Assembly (NCBI RefSeq): GCF_026341775.1
Contig: NZ_JAPEOB010000009.1
Span: forward strand, 1-50,703
Origin: Streptomyces sp. NBC_00654
GTDB lineage: Bacteria; Actinomycetota; Actinomycetes; Streptomycetales; Streptomycetaceae
Length of the DNA: 50,703 bases
Reading direction: 5' to 3'
Below the pieces are notes generated by a model. It was not told the origin of the DNA. It did no database searches and saw only the letters and a list, made by a program, of their open reading frames with translations. A program made the position numbers and the translations under genes. Positions 38,801 through 47,020 of the stretch are shown here, in pieces. The stretch's first letter is position 1. Each line of letters opens with the position of its first letter.

Positions 38801-39337
38801 AATTGGGACATCAATGCCAAGAACGGCGTGCCCTCGAAGGGTCTGATGCAGGTCATCGACCCGACGTTCAACGCGTACGCCGGGAAGCTGCGCGGCCGCG
38901 GCGTGTGGGATCCGCTCGCCAACGTGTACGCCTCGATGCGGTACGCGCTGTCGAGGTACGGCTCGCTCGCCTCGGCGTACAACCGTGCAGGCGGGTACGC
39001 AGGCGGCGGTCGGCCCCGGCCGGGCGAGGTCGCATGGGTCGGCGAGAACGGGCCCGAGCTGCTGCAGTTCGGCGGCGGGCAGACCGTGCTCGATCACGAC
39101 TCGTCGATCGGCGCGGTCGGCGCCGCGATGGTGCGGACCATGGCCCGGAGCCTGCAGCAGCCGGTACCGGCCGCCGCGGCGGTACGGGCGGCGCTGCCGT
39201 CCGGCGGCGGGCAGCCGACCGTCGACGCGGGCCACACGTACAACATCTATCCGCGCACGCTCGACATGACCGTGCGCGATCTGGAGCTGCTGCAGCGGCG
39301 ACAGGATGCGCTCGCTCGGGTGGGGAGGCCACGGTAA
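35843..39337 (+). CDS. Tape measure protein with lytic transglycosylase domain
   Basis: The 1164-residue protein starts MPVEVGVGYVSVVPEARGFG, typical of actinophage tape measures, and has long helical and hydrophobic parts. Residues 594-725 hold about three Trp-rich repeats of 44 residues (ALGAIAGWLWNNAIGPAFRG; ALGAAASWLWNKAIAPAFRG; AVGSVGTWLWKNAIKPAFEG). Residues about 955-1055 form an SLT-type lysozyme fold with the catalytic Glu977 in RMNQESGGNPRAINNW, then GLMQVIDPTF and ANVYASMRYALSRYG. It sets tail length and probably opens the peptidoglycan during DNA entry. It is by far the largest gene, as expected. Confidence 0.95.
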   Translation: MPVEVGVGYVSVVPEARGFGRQLNQQISGESARAGTSAGQDAGQGFLGGIGGALKKGVVGVAAGAGVLFAAGFAEAVEQDKSNAKLGAQLGLTEKESARAGKIAGSVYSKGYGESIDQVNDSLKALAQNGVASINAPKKEIAGLSKAALNLAETFDADVGESTKAVGQLIRTGLVKDGKAGFDLLTAGFQSGADKAGDLIDTVNEYSTQWRKAGLSGSTAIGLINQGLQAGARDGDLVADSIKEFSIRAVDGSKTSAAGFKMLGLNADDMAAKFAKGGKSANGVLDLTLDRLRGIKDPVLQSQAAVALFGTQSEDLGQALFALDPSKAADGLGKVGGAADKMGKTLHNTAANQIEVFKRQALQGLANFADKYALPALKTFGQFLNTYVLPPAQKVGGALVSVLVPAAKGVGDAFAGGVQWVKEYGAWLIPLGVAIGGVAVVAGASTIATWGMTAAFSIYRGVILAVTAVTRGWAVAQGILNAVMSANPVGLIVVGILALVAAAIVAYNKVTWFRTAVQAAWAGIKAGWDLLWNGALKPGFEYLKIGLQAIGTAAVWLWSTVLSPVFSAIATAGKVLFTVLAVIVIAPLVIAFKALGAIAGWLWNNAIGPAFRGIVALASWWWAGVKVYFGFVKAGLSALGAAASWLWNKAIAPAFRGIVTLASWWWSGVKVYFEYVKTGLRAVGSVGTWLWKNAIKPAFEGISSVASWLYNNALKPQFDRIKSAVRLVGDAFGKAKDAIGTAFGKIKSLTKTPVNFVIEWVYTKGIKAVWDKVAGFVGLGKLPAAPKLLAEGGRTHGGVPGRDSIPALMMADEFVVKRSSARKIGFGALNYINQTGELPVQKFAGGGVVDTLKGWGGSAVDWTVDKAKKVGGVVMDGVDFLSNPGKLWEKATKFIRDKIAKIGQSRVAQMIGKVPIKMLSSLKDKVVNAATSMFGGSSGDIGGSGVKRWSSVVLQALKLVGQPSSLLGITLRRMNQESGGNPRAINNWDINAKNGVPSKGLMQVIDPTFNAYAGKLRGRGVWDPLANVYASMRYALSRYGSLASAYNRAGGYAGGGRPRPGEVAWVGENGPELLQFGGGQTVLDHDSSIGAVGAAMVRTMARSLQQPVPAAAAVRAALPSGGGQPTVDAGHTYNIYPRTLDMTVRDLELLQRRQDALARVGRPR

Positions 39338-40318
39338 ATGCCGCTGATCACCGCACCGGTAGTCACCCCGCCCGATACGGGCGGGGGCGGCAGTACGCCG
39401 GTCCCCCTGCCCGAGATCGGGTTCGCGACAGCCACGTACACCGACCCGACTGGCAAGGTATGGCCGCTGAACGACGAGGCGGCCGGATGGTTCACGCTCG
39501 CCGACGGCGTGTCCGGGCTCGGCGCGACGCCGTACGAATTGACCACCGACGCGCACCCGCGGGGCGGCGCACGGCTGCGGTACGCCAGTGCGCAGCCGAG
39601 GGCGATCGTGTGGCCGCTGTACGTCTACGGCGAGACGCACGTCGAGTTCATCGGTCGATGGCGGGCGCTCGCAACCGCGTTCACGCGCACCCTGCGCGAA
39701 GGGCCGGACGGCACGCGCACGCCCGGATGGTTGGAGATCGCCCGGCCGGACGGCACGCGGCGGCGGATCGCGGTCTACTACCGCGAGGGGTTCGAGGGTC
39801 GCGGCTCGAAGGGGTCCGGGATCGTCTCGGACGCCGCAGCGATCTCGCTGTGGTGTGAAGACCCGTACTGGGTCGACCCGGTCGAGGTCGCCGTGCACCG
39901 GGAAACCGGCAGCCTGAGTTCGTTCTTCACGCCATACCCGACGATCTCGTCGTCGCAGGTGCTCGGCGCGACCGAGGTCACGAACCCCGGCGACGTGATC
40001 GTGTGGCCGAAGTGGACCGTCACCGGTCCCGCGAGCCTGATCACGTTCACGCACGAGGGCACCGGCGAGTCGTTCTCGGTCGACCCGACGGCGGTCGGGC
40101 ACGGCAACCTACTCGCCGGCCAGCAAGTCACGATCTCCACGGACCCGCCGACCGTGCGCTACCAGGACGGTTCGAACTGGGTCGGCGCGCTCGACTGGCC
40201 GAGCGCCGTTCTGTGGGGGCTCGCCCCCGGCAAGAACCCGGTCACGTTCCTGTTGAACGGCTCGGGCCCCGGCAGCGCCGTCGATCTGCGGTTCAACCCG
40301 AGGTACGAGACAGCCTGA
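39338..40318 (+). CDS. Distal tail protein
   Basis: Starts directly after the tape-measure stop (TAAATG). The 326-residue beta-rich product (GATPYELTTDAHPRGGARLR, VWPLYVYGETHVEFIGRWRA, LWCEDPYWVDPVEVAVHRET, WPKWTVTGPASLITFTHEGT) has the N-terminal and galectin-like parts of Dit/tail-tip proteins. It should form the ring at the tail end that carries the receptor-binding machinery. Confidence 0.85.
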   Translation: MPLITAPVVTPPDTGGGGSTPVPLPEIGFATATYTDPTGKVWPLNDEAAGWFTLADGVSGLGATPYELTTDAHPRGGARLRYASAQPRAIVWPLYVYGETHVEFIGRWRALATAFTRTLREGPDGTRTPGWLEIARPDGTRRRIAVYYREGFEGRGSKGSGIVSDAAAISLWCEDPYWVDPVEVAVHRETGSLSSFFTPYPTISSSQVLGATEVTNPGDVIVWPKWTVTGPASLITFTHEGTGESFSVDPTAVGHGNLLAGQQVTISTDPPTVRYQDGSNWVGALDWPSAVLWGLAPGKNPVTFLLNGSGPGSAVDLRFNPRYETA

Positions 40319-40340
40319 ACCGAAGGGAGCGGCGGAACCG

Positions 40341-41501
40341 GTGGCCGTGCAACTGCTCATCACCGACAAGAACCTCGACGTGCAGGGCGACCCGCTCGAC
40401 GGCTGGACGAACCTCGACGCGACGAAGAAGTTCAACGAGCCCGGCTCGGGCAGCGTCGACTTGCCCGCGCGGCCGGACGTCATGGCGCAACTGCAGCCCG
40501 GCAACCGGCTCGTGCTCATCCGGGACGGCGCGGTGTGGATGGCCGGCCCGCTTGAGATCCCGGCCGATTTCTCGTGGTCGGTCACCGAGTCGCCAGGATC
40601 GGGGCGGGTCACTGTCAGTTTCTCCGATGACCTCGCCATCGTGGCCGGTTACATCACGTGGCCAACCCCGGCGAACGCGTGGACGGCGCAGCTCGCGAAC
40701 ACGTACCGGCAGATCGCCAGTACGAACGCCGAGACGATCATTCGGGCCCTGGTCAATGAGAACTGCGGGCCGGGCGCCCGCGCCGAGCGGCGCATCGCGA
40801 ACTTCGCGCTCGACAGCGTCGCCGGCGTGGGCACCTCGACGACCGTCAAGACGCGGTTCGAGGCGCTGCTCGACACCTGCAGGCGCATCGCCGTCGACGG
40901 CGGCGCGATCGGGTTTCGCACGCGGCAGTCGGCGACGCAGATTCTGTTCGGCTGCTATCAGCCGCGCGATCTGACGGCGACGGCGCGGTTCAGTATCGGT
41001 CTGGGCAACCTGCGCTCGATCCAAGTGAAGCAGTCCGCGCCGGACGTCACGCACGCGCTGATCGCCGGTACAGAACCGGAGACCGGCACGACGGGGCGCG
41101 TGTACGTACAGGCCGCCGACGCTGCGGCGGCTGCGTCCTGGTGGCGCGTAGAGAAGTACGTCGACGGCTCGGCGGAGAACGACACGAACGGCGAACTGAC
41201 GCAGGCCGGTAAGGAAGAGATCGCCGGCGGCGCCGCCCCGGTCGAACTCGCCACGGTCACCGTTGACACCGAGGATCTCAAGGCCGGCCGCGACTTCGAT
41301 CTCGGCGACAGGGTCACCGTCGCTCTTCCGTACGGCGTCGAGATCGCGAACCTTGTGCGCTCCATCCACCTGCAGGCGACCCCCAACTCGGGCGAGTACG
41401 TCACGACGCTTATCGGCTCGCCGGAAGCGACGACCGATCCCGCGATGGTCAAAGCCCTGCGCACGCTCGGCCGCCGACTCGGCCGGCTCGAAACCCGATA
41501 A
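40341..41501 (+). CDS. Tail protein, ReqiPepy6 Gp37-like
   Basis: The 386-residue protein matches the Gp37-like tail protein pattern: DGWTNLDATKKFNEPGSGSV, GNRLVLIRDGAVWMAGPLE, then a helical segment around NAETIIRALVNENCGPGARA, and near the C-terminus LKAGRDFDLGDRVTVALPYG with NLVRSIHLQATPNSGEYVTT. This family is part of the tail-tip/baseplate hub of actinophages. GTG start follows AGGGAGCGG. It is followed after 12 bases by the next tail gene. Confidence 0.85.
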   Translation: MAVQLLITDKNLDVQGDPLDGWTNLDATKKFNEPGSGSVDLPARPDVMAQLQPGNRLVLIRDGAVWMAGPLEIPADFSWSVTESPGSGRVTVSFSDDLAIVAGYITWPTPANAWTAQLANTYRQIASTNAETIIRALVNENCGPGARAERRIANFALDSVAGVGTSTTVKTRFEALLDTCRRIAVDGGAIGFRTRQSATQILFGCYQPRDLTATARFSIGLGNLRSIQVKQSAPDVTHALIAGTEPETGTTGRVYVQAADAAAAASWWRVEKYVDGSAENDTNGELTQAGKEEIAGGAAPVELATVTVDTEDLKAGRDFDLGDRVTVALPYGVEIANLVRSIHLQATPNSGEYVTTLIGSPEATTDPAMVKALRTLGRRLGRLETR

Positions 41502-41513
41502 GGAGGCTTCCGC

Positions 41514-42455
41514 GTGGCTCAAGACTCATGGCCGAGTCCGGCCCACAACGACAGGGCGGTCACTGACACCGAGTACGAGAAGATCGCCGCCCGATTCAGC
41601 GGCGACGGCGTGTACGGCGAACCCGGCGACGCCGCCGTCGTGACCCCCGGTACCGGCCTGTCTGTGAACCTGCGCGCCAACGTCTACGCCTCGGTGCGCG
41701 GGCACGCGTGGACGTCCGGCACGTCAACGCTGAACCTGCCGGTCACCGCGAACAGCAGCGGATCGACGAGAGTCGACCGGGTCGTGCTGCGGCTGGACCG
41801 GTCCGACTGGACCGTGCGCGCCGTCGTCAAGGCGGGCGCCCCCGGCGGCGGCGCCCCCGCCCTCACGCAGAACACGGGCGACACGGGCCTGTACGAGGTG
41901 CCACTCGCGAACGTCAACCTCGTGTCCGGGGCGAACTCGGTCACTGTCGCCCGCAACGAGCTGTACGTCGGTGTCCGCATCCGGCCGTGCACCTCGACGA
42001 CCCGCAACCCGAACCCGGCGCCCGGCGAGATGTGTTTCGAGACGAACACCGGGCGCGTGCGGGTGTGGACCGGCGACTCTTGGGCCGGCTTGTTCGACGA
42101 CTCGGGCGTGATCGGCGTCAATTCCCCGCTGTCCGCGTGGACCATCGGCACCGAGAGCGTGCTGCAGAAGCGCAACGGCAACGTGCACTTGCGCCTCGGC
42201 AGCTTCCAGCGCGCGGCCGGCACCCTCGCGGGCGGCGACGAGTCCCGACTGCCCGTGCTGATCCCGGCCGCCTACCGGCACCCCAACCGCGACCAGTACG
42301 CCATTTGCTACACGACCGGCGTCGAGATCAGCCGACTGACCATCTACTCGGCTGCCACGGACCGCCCCGGTCAAGTGTGGCTGTCGCAGCATCCAAGCAT
42401 CGCGAAGGGTGAATACGTGCTCCCCGGATCCGGCATTAGTTGGGTGGTGGACTGA
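41514..42455 (+). CDS. Minor tail / upper baseplate protein
   Basis: GTG with AGGAGG seven bases upstream. The 313-residue protein starts SWPSPAHNDRAVTDTEYEKI, the signature of actinophage minor tail proteins after the Gp37-like gene. It continues with a beta region (RVDRVVLRLDRSDWTVRAVV), a short Gly-rich turn, and NPAPGEMCFETNTGRVRVW. The C-terminal 110 residues form a separate beta domain. It probably links the tail hub to the spike coded next. Confidence 0.8.
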   Translation: MAQDSWPSPAHNDRAVTDTEYEKIAARFSGDGVYGEPGDAAVVTPGTGLSVNLRANVYASVRGHAWTSGTSTLNLPVTANSSGSTRVDRVVLRLDRSDWTVRAVVKAGAPGGGAPALTQNTGDTGLYEVPLANVNLVSGANSVTVARNELYVGVRIRPCTSTTRNPNPAPGEMCFETNTGRVRVWTGDSWAGLFDDSGVIGVNSPLSAWTIGTESVLQKRNGNVHLRLGSFQRAAGTLAGGDESRLPVLIPAAYRHPNRDQYAICYTTGVEISRLTIYSAATDRPGQVWLSQHPSIAKGEYVLPGSGISWVVD

Positions 42456-42457
42456 TC

Positions 42458-44260
42458 ATGGCTCGCCACGAGTTCGGCGCAGGCATCGGCGACTTTGTCG
42501 TGCGCCCGTCCGACGGTCTGTGGGGTGTCGCCGCCGGCTCGGTCGTCACCTTCTACGACCAGTCGACCGGCGGCACGCCGTACGCCGATCTGCTCGACGC
42601 AGGCAGCACGCCGATCACGACGGTCACGACCGACGAGTACGGGTTCCTGCCTCGGTTCTTCGGGCCCGACGGCGTCGAGGGCATGTGGGCCGACGCAGGC
42701 GGCAGCTCGCGCGCGTGGATCGAGGCGCACAACGTCGGCACCGCCGAGGCGGCGGCCGGCTCGGTCCGGGACTGGCTGAACGTCCGCGACTTCGGCGCGA
42801 TCGGCGACAACGCCGCGGACGACACCGCCGCGATTCAGGCAGCGCTCGCCGCGGCGCCGATGGGCGGCATCGTGTACCTGCCGGCCGGCGCCTACCGGAC
42901 GAGTGAGCCGCTCACGATCCCGCCCGCGGTCACCCTGCAGGGCACGCACACGAACCTCATGACTGTGCCCGGTCTGACCGACCCGCCGTGCTACATCAAG
43001 CCCCTGCCGTCGTTCGAGGGCAACGCAGTGATCTCGCTCGTCGACGCCGCGACGGGCGGGTATTCGACGATCAGCGCCGAGCACCGGATCTTGAACTTGA
43101 TGATCGACGGATCGGGCGTGGTGGCACCGGGCCTCGACGGCATCCGGGCCGCGGGCAACATCCAGAACGTGGGGTTGCGTGACGTCACCGTTCGGCGGGT
43201 CTCCGGCGCCGGCGTGCACACCGAGTACAACGCCGGGTTCCATCCGTACAGTTGGCGCTGTCACCGGGTCATGATCGACAACTGCGGGTGGCACGGGTTC
43301 GCCATGCAGGTGATGACCGACCTCACCTTGATCGACTGTCAGGCGATCGGCAACGGGGCGAACGGGTTCGAGATCGACAACGCGGCGAACTCGCACGCGA
43401 TCGGCTGTCGCGCCGAGTGGAACGTGAGCAACGGCTATCACCTGACCGGCGATTGGGCGACCGGCACCGGCTCGGGCGGGATGCTGCTGTCGGGCTGCTC
43501 GACGGACCGCAACGGACAGAACGGGGTGTTGGTCGACGCGGTCGGGAACCCGCCGCTGCAGATCGAGAACCTGTTGACTCGCCGCGACGGCCGCAACAAC
43601 GGCGCAGGCGGCGGCGGGTACGCCGGGCTCAAGGTCGACGGCGCCGAGGTGCCCGTGATCGTCGGCATGATCACGTGTTACCCCGGAGTCGACGACGACG
43701 GTACGCAGGCAGCCTCACCGCAGTACGGGGTGCGCGTCGAGGATTCGGCGTACGTGTCCGTCGCGTCCGGGTTCCTGCACGCGAACACGACGGGATGGTC
43801 GGACGGCGGCGGGAACGGCACGCTGCGCCGCGGGCTCAACATCGCCGAGCGGACCGGCCCGACGGCGACGCCGGTCGACGCGTTCGCCGGCCCGACCGAC
43901 GTCGCCGGGAACCTGAACGTCGGCGGGTACCTCGCTGCGTCGTCCGGGCAGTCCGGCGGACAGTGGAACATCTGGGACGGTACCGCGAAGGCGTTGAACC
44001 TCGGCTCGGCCGGCGGCGGCGTGGCGATCAAGGAGGGCGCGAACGCCCGCATGAACGTCGCCACGCTCGCCGCAGGCGCGGTCACCGTGGCGAACACCTC
44101 GATCACCGCGAACACCCGCGTCCTGCCGTTCCGGCAGGCGGCAGGCGGCGCCCTCGGGCACCTGTCGGTCACGAAGAACCCCGGCGTCGGTTTCACGATC
44201 ACGTCGAGCAGCAACACCGAAACGTCCGTCGTGGCGTGGGTGCTGTTCGAGCCCGCGTAA
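42458..44260 (+). CDS. Tail spike with pectate-lyase-type beta helix
   Basis: The 600-residue protein has an N-terminal adaptor (residues 1-105, GSVVTFYDQSTGGTPYADLL) and then the pectate-lyase superfamily opening VRDFGAIGDNAADDTAAIQA with GGIVYLPAGAYRTSEPLTIP. About 300 residues of beta-helix rungs follow (GNIQNVGLRDVTVRRVSG, IDNCGWHGFAMQVMTDLTLI), and a C-terminal beta domain closes at SVVAWVLFEPA. Such spikes bind and often degrade host surface glycans. No catalytic acids can be assigned by eye. Start chosen at ATG 42458; a GTG at 42440 would lie within the preceding gene. Confidence 0.88.
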   Translation: MARHEFGAGIGDFVVRPSDGLWGVAAGSVVTFYDQSTGGTPYADLLDAGSTPITTVTTDEYGFLPRFFGPDGVEGMWADAGGSSRAWIEAHNVGTAEAAAGSVRDWLNVRDFGAIGDNAADDTAAIQAALAAAPMGGIVYLPAGAYRTSEPLTIPPAVTLQGTHTNLMTVPGLTDPPCYIKPLPSFEGNAVISLVDAATGGYSTISAEHRILNLMIDGSGVVAPGLDGIRAAGNIQNVGLRDVTVRRVSGAGVHTEYNAGFHPYSWRCHRVMIDNCGWHGFAMQVMTDLTLIDCQAIGNGANGFEIDNAANSHAIGCRAEWNVSNGYHLTGDWATGTGSGGMLLSGCSTDRNGQNGVLVDAVGNPPLQIENLLTRRDGRNNGAGGGGYAGLKVDGAEVPVIVGMITCYPGVDDDGTQAASPQYGVRVEDSAYVSVASGFLHANTTGWSDGGGNGTLRRGLNIAERTGPTATPVDAFAGPTDVAGNLNVGGYLAASSGQSGGQWNIWDGTAKALNLGSAGGGVAIKEGANARMNVATLAAGAVTVANTSITANTRVLPFRQAAGGALGHLSVTKNPGVGFTITSSSNTETSVVAWVLFEPA

Positions 44261-44285
44261 CCCGACGCCGCCGCACCTCACGCTC

Positions 44286-44316
44286 GCCCCTCGCCGACAC
44301 GGCAGGGGCTCTTTTC
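44286..44316 (+). terminator. Intrinsic terminator after the tail spike gene
   Basis: GCCCCT and AGGGGC pair with an inner GCCG/CGGC and one bulged C, closing an ACA loop (44286-44309), followed directly by TCTTTTC. It marks the end of the tail gene block before the lysis cassette, although lysis genes presumably receive readthrough or have their own start. Confidence 0.75.
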
Positions 44317-44338
44317 ATGCCCGGAAAGGGGCTCACCC

Positions 44339-44602
44339 ATGGGTGACACAGAAAGGCCGATCCCCGAGCGGCTCGGCGACCAGGACGAACAGGCGCTGCA
44401 CCTCGTGCGCACCGGGAACGGGCCGACCGTCGACGACGAGGCCGCGCTGCTCGCGCAGGTGCACGGCGCCCCGGACATGGCCGGGTTCTACACCGGGCCC
44501 GAGACCGGCGTCGACGAGGCAGCCGACGAGCCGGCCGAGGACGTCGCCGACCAGGACGCGCCCACCGACGGCGACACCGCGAAGGGGGGCGCGTCCGCAT
44601 GA
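44339..44602 (+). CDS. Small acidic protein preceding the endolysin
   Basis: GGAAAGGGG lies about nine bases before the ATG. The 87-residue product is acidic, with DEQALHLVRTGNGPTVDDEA and a tail of Asp/Glu/Ala (EAADEPAEDVADQDAPTDGD). It overlaps the endolysin ATG by four bases. Comparable small proteins often precede actinophage endolysins; function unknown. Confidence 0.65.
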   Translation: MGDTERPIPERLGDQDEQALHLVRTGNGPTVDDEAALLAQVHGAPDMAGFYTGPETGVDEAADEPAEDVADQDAPTDGDTAKGGASA

Positions 44603-45375
44603 GCGTTGACAGCATGATCAAGGCGGTCGAGCGGTGGATCGGCACCCGCGAGCCGAACGCGATACAGACGTGGTACCGCGAGCGCAACGGCTCGGCGTAC
44701 GCCTACAACTTCCCATGGTGCAACGCCACGATCACCCGCGCCGCCGTCGAGGCGGGCGAGTACGAGTCGGTGTGCTTCGGCACCGACTACGCGTACACCG
44801 TGGCGCACGCCGCCCGCTTCAAGGCGGCCGGTCAGTGGCACGCCGGTACGAAGGGGATCAAGCGCGGTGACATCGTGTTCTTCGACTGGTCGGGCACGAA
44901 CGAGATCGGGAAGATCGATCACGTCGGCATCGTGACCTCGGTGTCGGGCAGCCTCGTCTACACGATCGAGGGCAACACCGCGAACATCTGCGCCCGCCGC
45001 GTGCGCACCGAGGCGGACATCGCCGGGTACGGCCGGCCCAAGTACAAGGCGGCGCCCGCGAACGCGAGCGGCAGCTCGGGCTCGAAGCGCCCGCAGGTGT
45101 CCCTCGCGAAGCTGGTCAAGGCGTTCAAGGCGGACCCGCCGAGGGCAGGAACACCGGTCTCGTACGCGCTCGTCGAGGTCGTCGAGGATGCCCTCGTTGC
45201 CGAGAGGCTGCTCGCGAAGCAGTACGCCGACGGGCACGCCGGCACAGCCACGCACAGCGCGTACGCGCTGCTGCAGCACCGATACGGCTACAGCGGCAAG
45301 GACGCCGACGGCATCCCCGGCGTGACGTCGCTCAAGCGGCTCGGCAAGGCGCACGGGTTCGACGTCGTCGCCTGA
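44599..45375 (+). CDS. CHAP-domain endolysin
   Basis: The 258-residue protein has a CHAP amidase/endopeptidase domain (about residues 1-150): Cys41 in YNFPWCNATITRAA and His108 in GKIDHVGIVTSVSG, with GDIVFFDW before and YTIEGNT after. The C-terminal 85 residues (VEDALVAERLLAKQYADGHA, YALLQHRYGYSGKDADGIPG) form the peptidoglycan-binding unit common in Streptomyces phage lysins. It cuts the cell wall at lysis. There is no signal peptide, so release needs a holin, candidates for which follow. Confidence 0.9.
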   Translation: MSVDSMIKAVERWIGTREPNAIQTWYRERNGSAYAYNFPWCNATITRAAVEAGEYESVCFGTDYAYTVAHAARFKAAGQWHAGTKGIKRGDIVFFDWSGTNEIGKIDHVGIVTSVSGSLVYTIEGNTANICARRVRTEADIAGYGRPKYKAAPANASGSSGSKRPQVSLAKLVKAFKADPPRAGTPVSYALVEVVEDALVAERLLAKQYADGHAGTATHSAYALLQHRYGYSGKDADGIPGVTSLKRLGKAHGFDVVA

Positions 45376-45432
45376 ACATCCCCGGACGGCGGGAACCGCC
45401 GACCACTCACCCACCACTGAAAGGGGGCCGGC

Positions 45433-45753
45433 ATGTCTACCGGCCTGTTCGTCTCGTTCATGAGAACCGCCGTGCCGTACCTCGTCGGGCTGCTGCTCGC
45501 CCTGGTCGCACGCGCCGGGTTCGACATCGACTCGACGACCGTCACGGCCGCCGTGACCGTCGCGGCCGGCATCGCGTACTACCTCGTGTTCAGGCTGCTC
45601 GAACTGCTCGGCGAGCGGCTGTCGGGCACGTTCCTGCAGAACCTCGCGGGTGTGTTCCTCGGGTGGGCGCGGCCGCCGGCCTATCCCAAGTTCGAGGCGC
45701 TCGAACCGGTCGACGGCGCGCGGTACCTCGGCGGCGACTCGACGAGCGGGTGA
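45433..45753 (+). CDS. Holin candidate, two membrane spans
   Basis: The 106-residue protein has spans VPYLVGLLLALVARAGF and TVTAAVTVAAGIAYYLVFRLL, with a charged C-terminal region of about 45 residues (WARPPAYPKFEALEPVDGA). GGGGG lies before the ATG. Size, topology and the position right after the endolysin fit a class II holin of actinophages. The next gene is another membrane protein, so the pair may work as holin and antiholin or spanin-like partner. Confidence 0.8.
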   Translation: MSTGLFVSFMRTAVPYLVGLLLALVARAGFDIDSTTVTAAVTVAAGIAYYLVFRLLELLGERLSGTFLQNLAGVFLGWARPPAYPKFEALEPVDGARYLGGDSTSG

Positions 45754-45805
45754 CACCGGCCTTACGGCCCCGGTCACACCCCACTGCACAACCCGGAGGT
45801 AGCGC

Positions 45806-46138
45806 GTGGACGCTGCGACGCTCAGCGCGGTCGGCGTGATCGTCGTCGGGCTCGCGGCGGCCGCCGCTGCACTGATCGGACACCGCGGGGCGAACGCTGC
45901 CTCGCAGTCCGGCGCCGTGCTCGGCGGGTACTCGACGCTCGTCGACAACCTGCAGGAAGAGCGAGACAAGCTCGCGCGGCAGATCTCCGAGAACGATGTG
46001 AAGCTCGCCGCGGCGTACGCCGAACTCGCCAGTGAGCGCGCCGACAAAGCAGCGCTGCAGGGGCAGATCACGGCGCTCACGAGCGAGAACAGACAGCTAC
46101 GCGACCGGATCGTCGAGCTTGGAGGGCAACCCACGTGA
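45806..46138 (+). CDS. Membrane-anchored coiled-coil protein of the lysis cassette
   Basis: GTG with GGAGG eight bases upstream. The 110-residue protein has one N-terminal span (AVGVIVVGLAAAAAALIG) and a long heptad-like helix (NLQEERDKLARQISENDVKL, AAYAELASERADKAALQGQI). This resembles small second holins or membrane proteins beside actinophage holins. It is coupled to the collagen-like gene by GTGA. Confidence 0.75.
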   Translation: MDAATLSAVGVIVVGLAAAAAALIGHRGANAASQSGAVLGGYSTLVDNLQEERDKLARQISENDVKLAAAYAELASERADKAALQGQITALTSENRQLRDRIVELGGQPT

Positions 46139-46827
46139 CGCGACGTCATGCTCAGCCGATCCTCGCGCAGCGTTGGCGGTCGCTCGCGGTCGCCGCCGTA
46201 CTGCTCGTGCTGTCGGGTGCGGTTGTCCTCGTGTGGCTCCGCATCGACGCCGAGTCGTCCGCCCGTAGGGAGGCGATCGCCGAGGCGAACCTGCGCGGCG
46301 ACGCGGTGACGACGCTCGCCGGCGACGTGCGGGTGCTGCGCGAGCAGATCAAGGCCGAGGGAAAGACGCCAGCCGCGCCGGACCCGGCTCGGGCGGTCGA
46401 GGATCTACCGCGGCGGGCCGAGGTGCCGGTACCGATCCCCGGTCCGGCCGGTCCTCGCGGACCGCAGGGCGAGCCCGGCAAGGCCGCGCCCACGATCACC
46501 CCGGCGCCCGGAGCAACCGGACCGCAGGGCGATCCCGGCGACACGGTCACCGGTCCGCAGGGGCCGGTCGGTCCTACTGGACCCGCCGGCCCACCCGGTC
46601 CCGACGGACCGGCCGGGCAAGACGGGCAGAACGGCGAGGACGGCGAGGACGGAACCGACGGACGCGACGGGCAGACGTGCCCGGACGGGTACAGCCTGCA
46701 GGCGCCGTCATGGGATCCCGACGCCCTCGTCTGCAGACGCGACGGCGCCCCGCAGCCGAGCGACCCGTCGCCGAGCCCGTCGTCGACGCTGCTCGGGCTG
46801 CCTGCCGAGCGCCGCCGCACCGCATGA
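46135..46827 (+). CDS. Membrane-anchored collagen-like protein
   Basis: The 230-residue product has a basic start, one hydrophobic span ([19 protein letters not shown], about residues 17-36), a helical stalk, and from about residue 102 to 181 Gly-X-Y repeats ([39 protein letters not shown]). A small C-terminal domain has two cysteines ([21 protein letters not shown]) that could clamp a trimer. Collagen-like parts are usual in phage tail fibres; here the gene sits in the lysis cassette and has a membrane anchor, so it may face outward from the cell. The last gene before the main late terminator. Confidence 0.82.
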   Translation: MTRRHAQPILAQRWRSLAVAAVLLVLSGAVVLVWLRIDAESSARREAIAEANLRGDAVTTLAGDVRVLREQIKAEGKTPAAPDPARAVEDLPRRAEVPVPIPGPAGPRGPQGEPGKAAPTITPAPGATGPQGDPGDTVTGPQGPVGPTGPAGPPGPDGPAGQDGQNGEDGEDGTDGRDGQTCPDGYSLQAPSWDPDALVCRRDGAPQPSDPSPSPSSTLLGLPAERRRTA

Positions 46828-46834
46828 CAGCACT

Positions 46835-46874
46835 GCGCCCCTGTCTGGCCTAACGGCCGGGCAGGGGCGCTTTT
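46835..46874 (+). terminator. Main late-operon terminator
   Basis: GCGCCCCTG (46835-46843) pairs perfectly with CAGGGGCGC (46862-46870), with an inner GGCC/GGCC, followed by TTTT. It stands eight bases after the collagen-like gene. It is the strongest intrinsic terminator of the window and ends the late structural and lysis operon. Confidence 0.9.
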
Positions 46875-47020
46875 GTGCGTTTGTCGGCCCCCGCCGCGGT
46901 GCACGGCGAGGGCCGGGTGAGTGCTCCCCGAAGGGGCGATTCCCAGTATGACCCAAGCGCATCAACCCGTCACGGTCGTACGCTGGTTGGCGAGTGCTCT
47001 ACGCCCAGCAAGGGGAATCC

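Noticed and set aside
36413..40102. 1229-codon open frame on the minus strand opposite the tape-measure and distal tail genes
   Set aside because: High-GC coding regions give long antisense open frames. The plus-strand genes have clear families, ribosome sites and coupling, while the antisense product is a compositionally biased Arg/Asp-rich sequence without domains.
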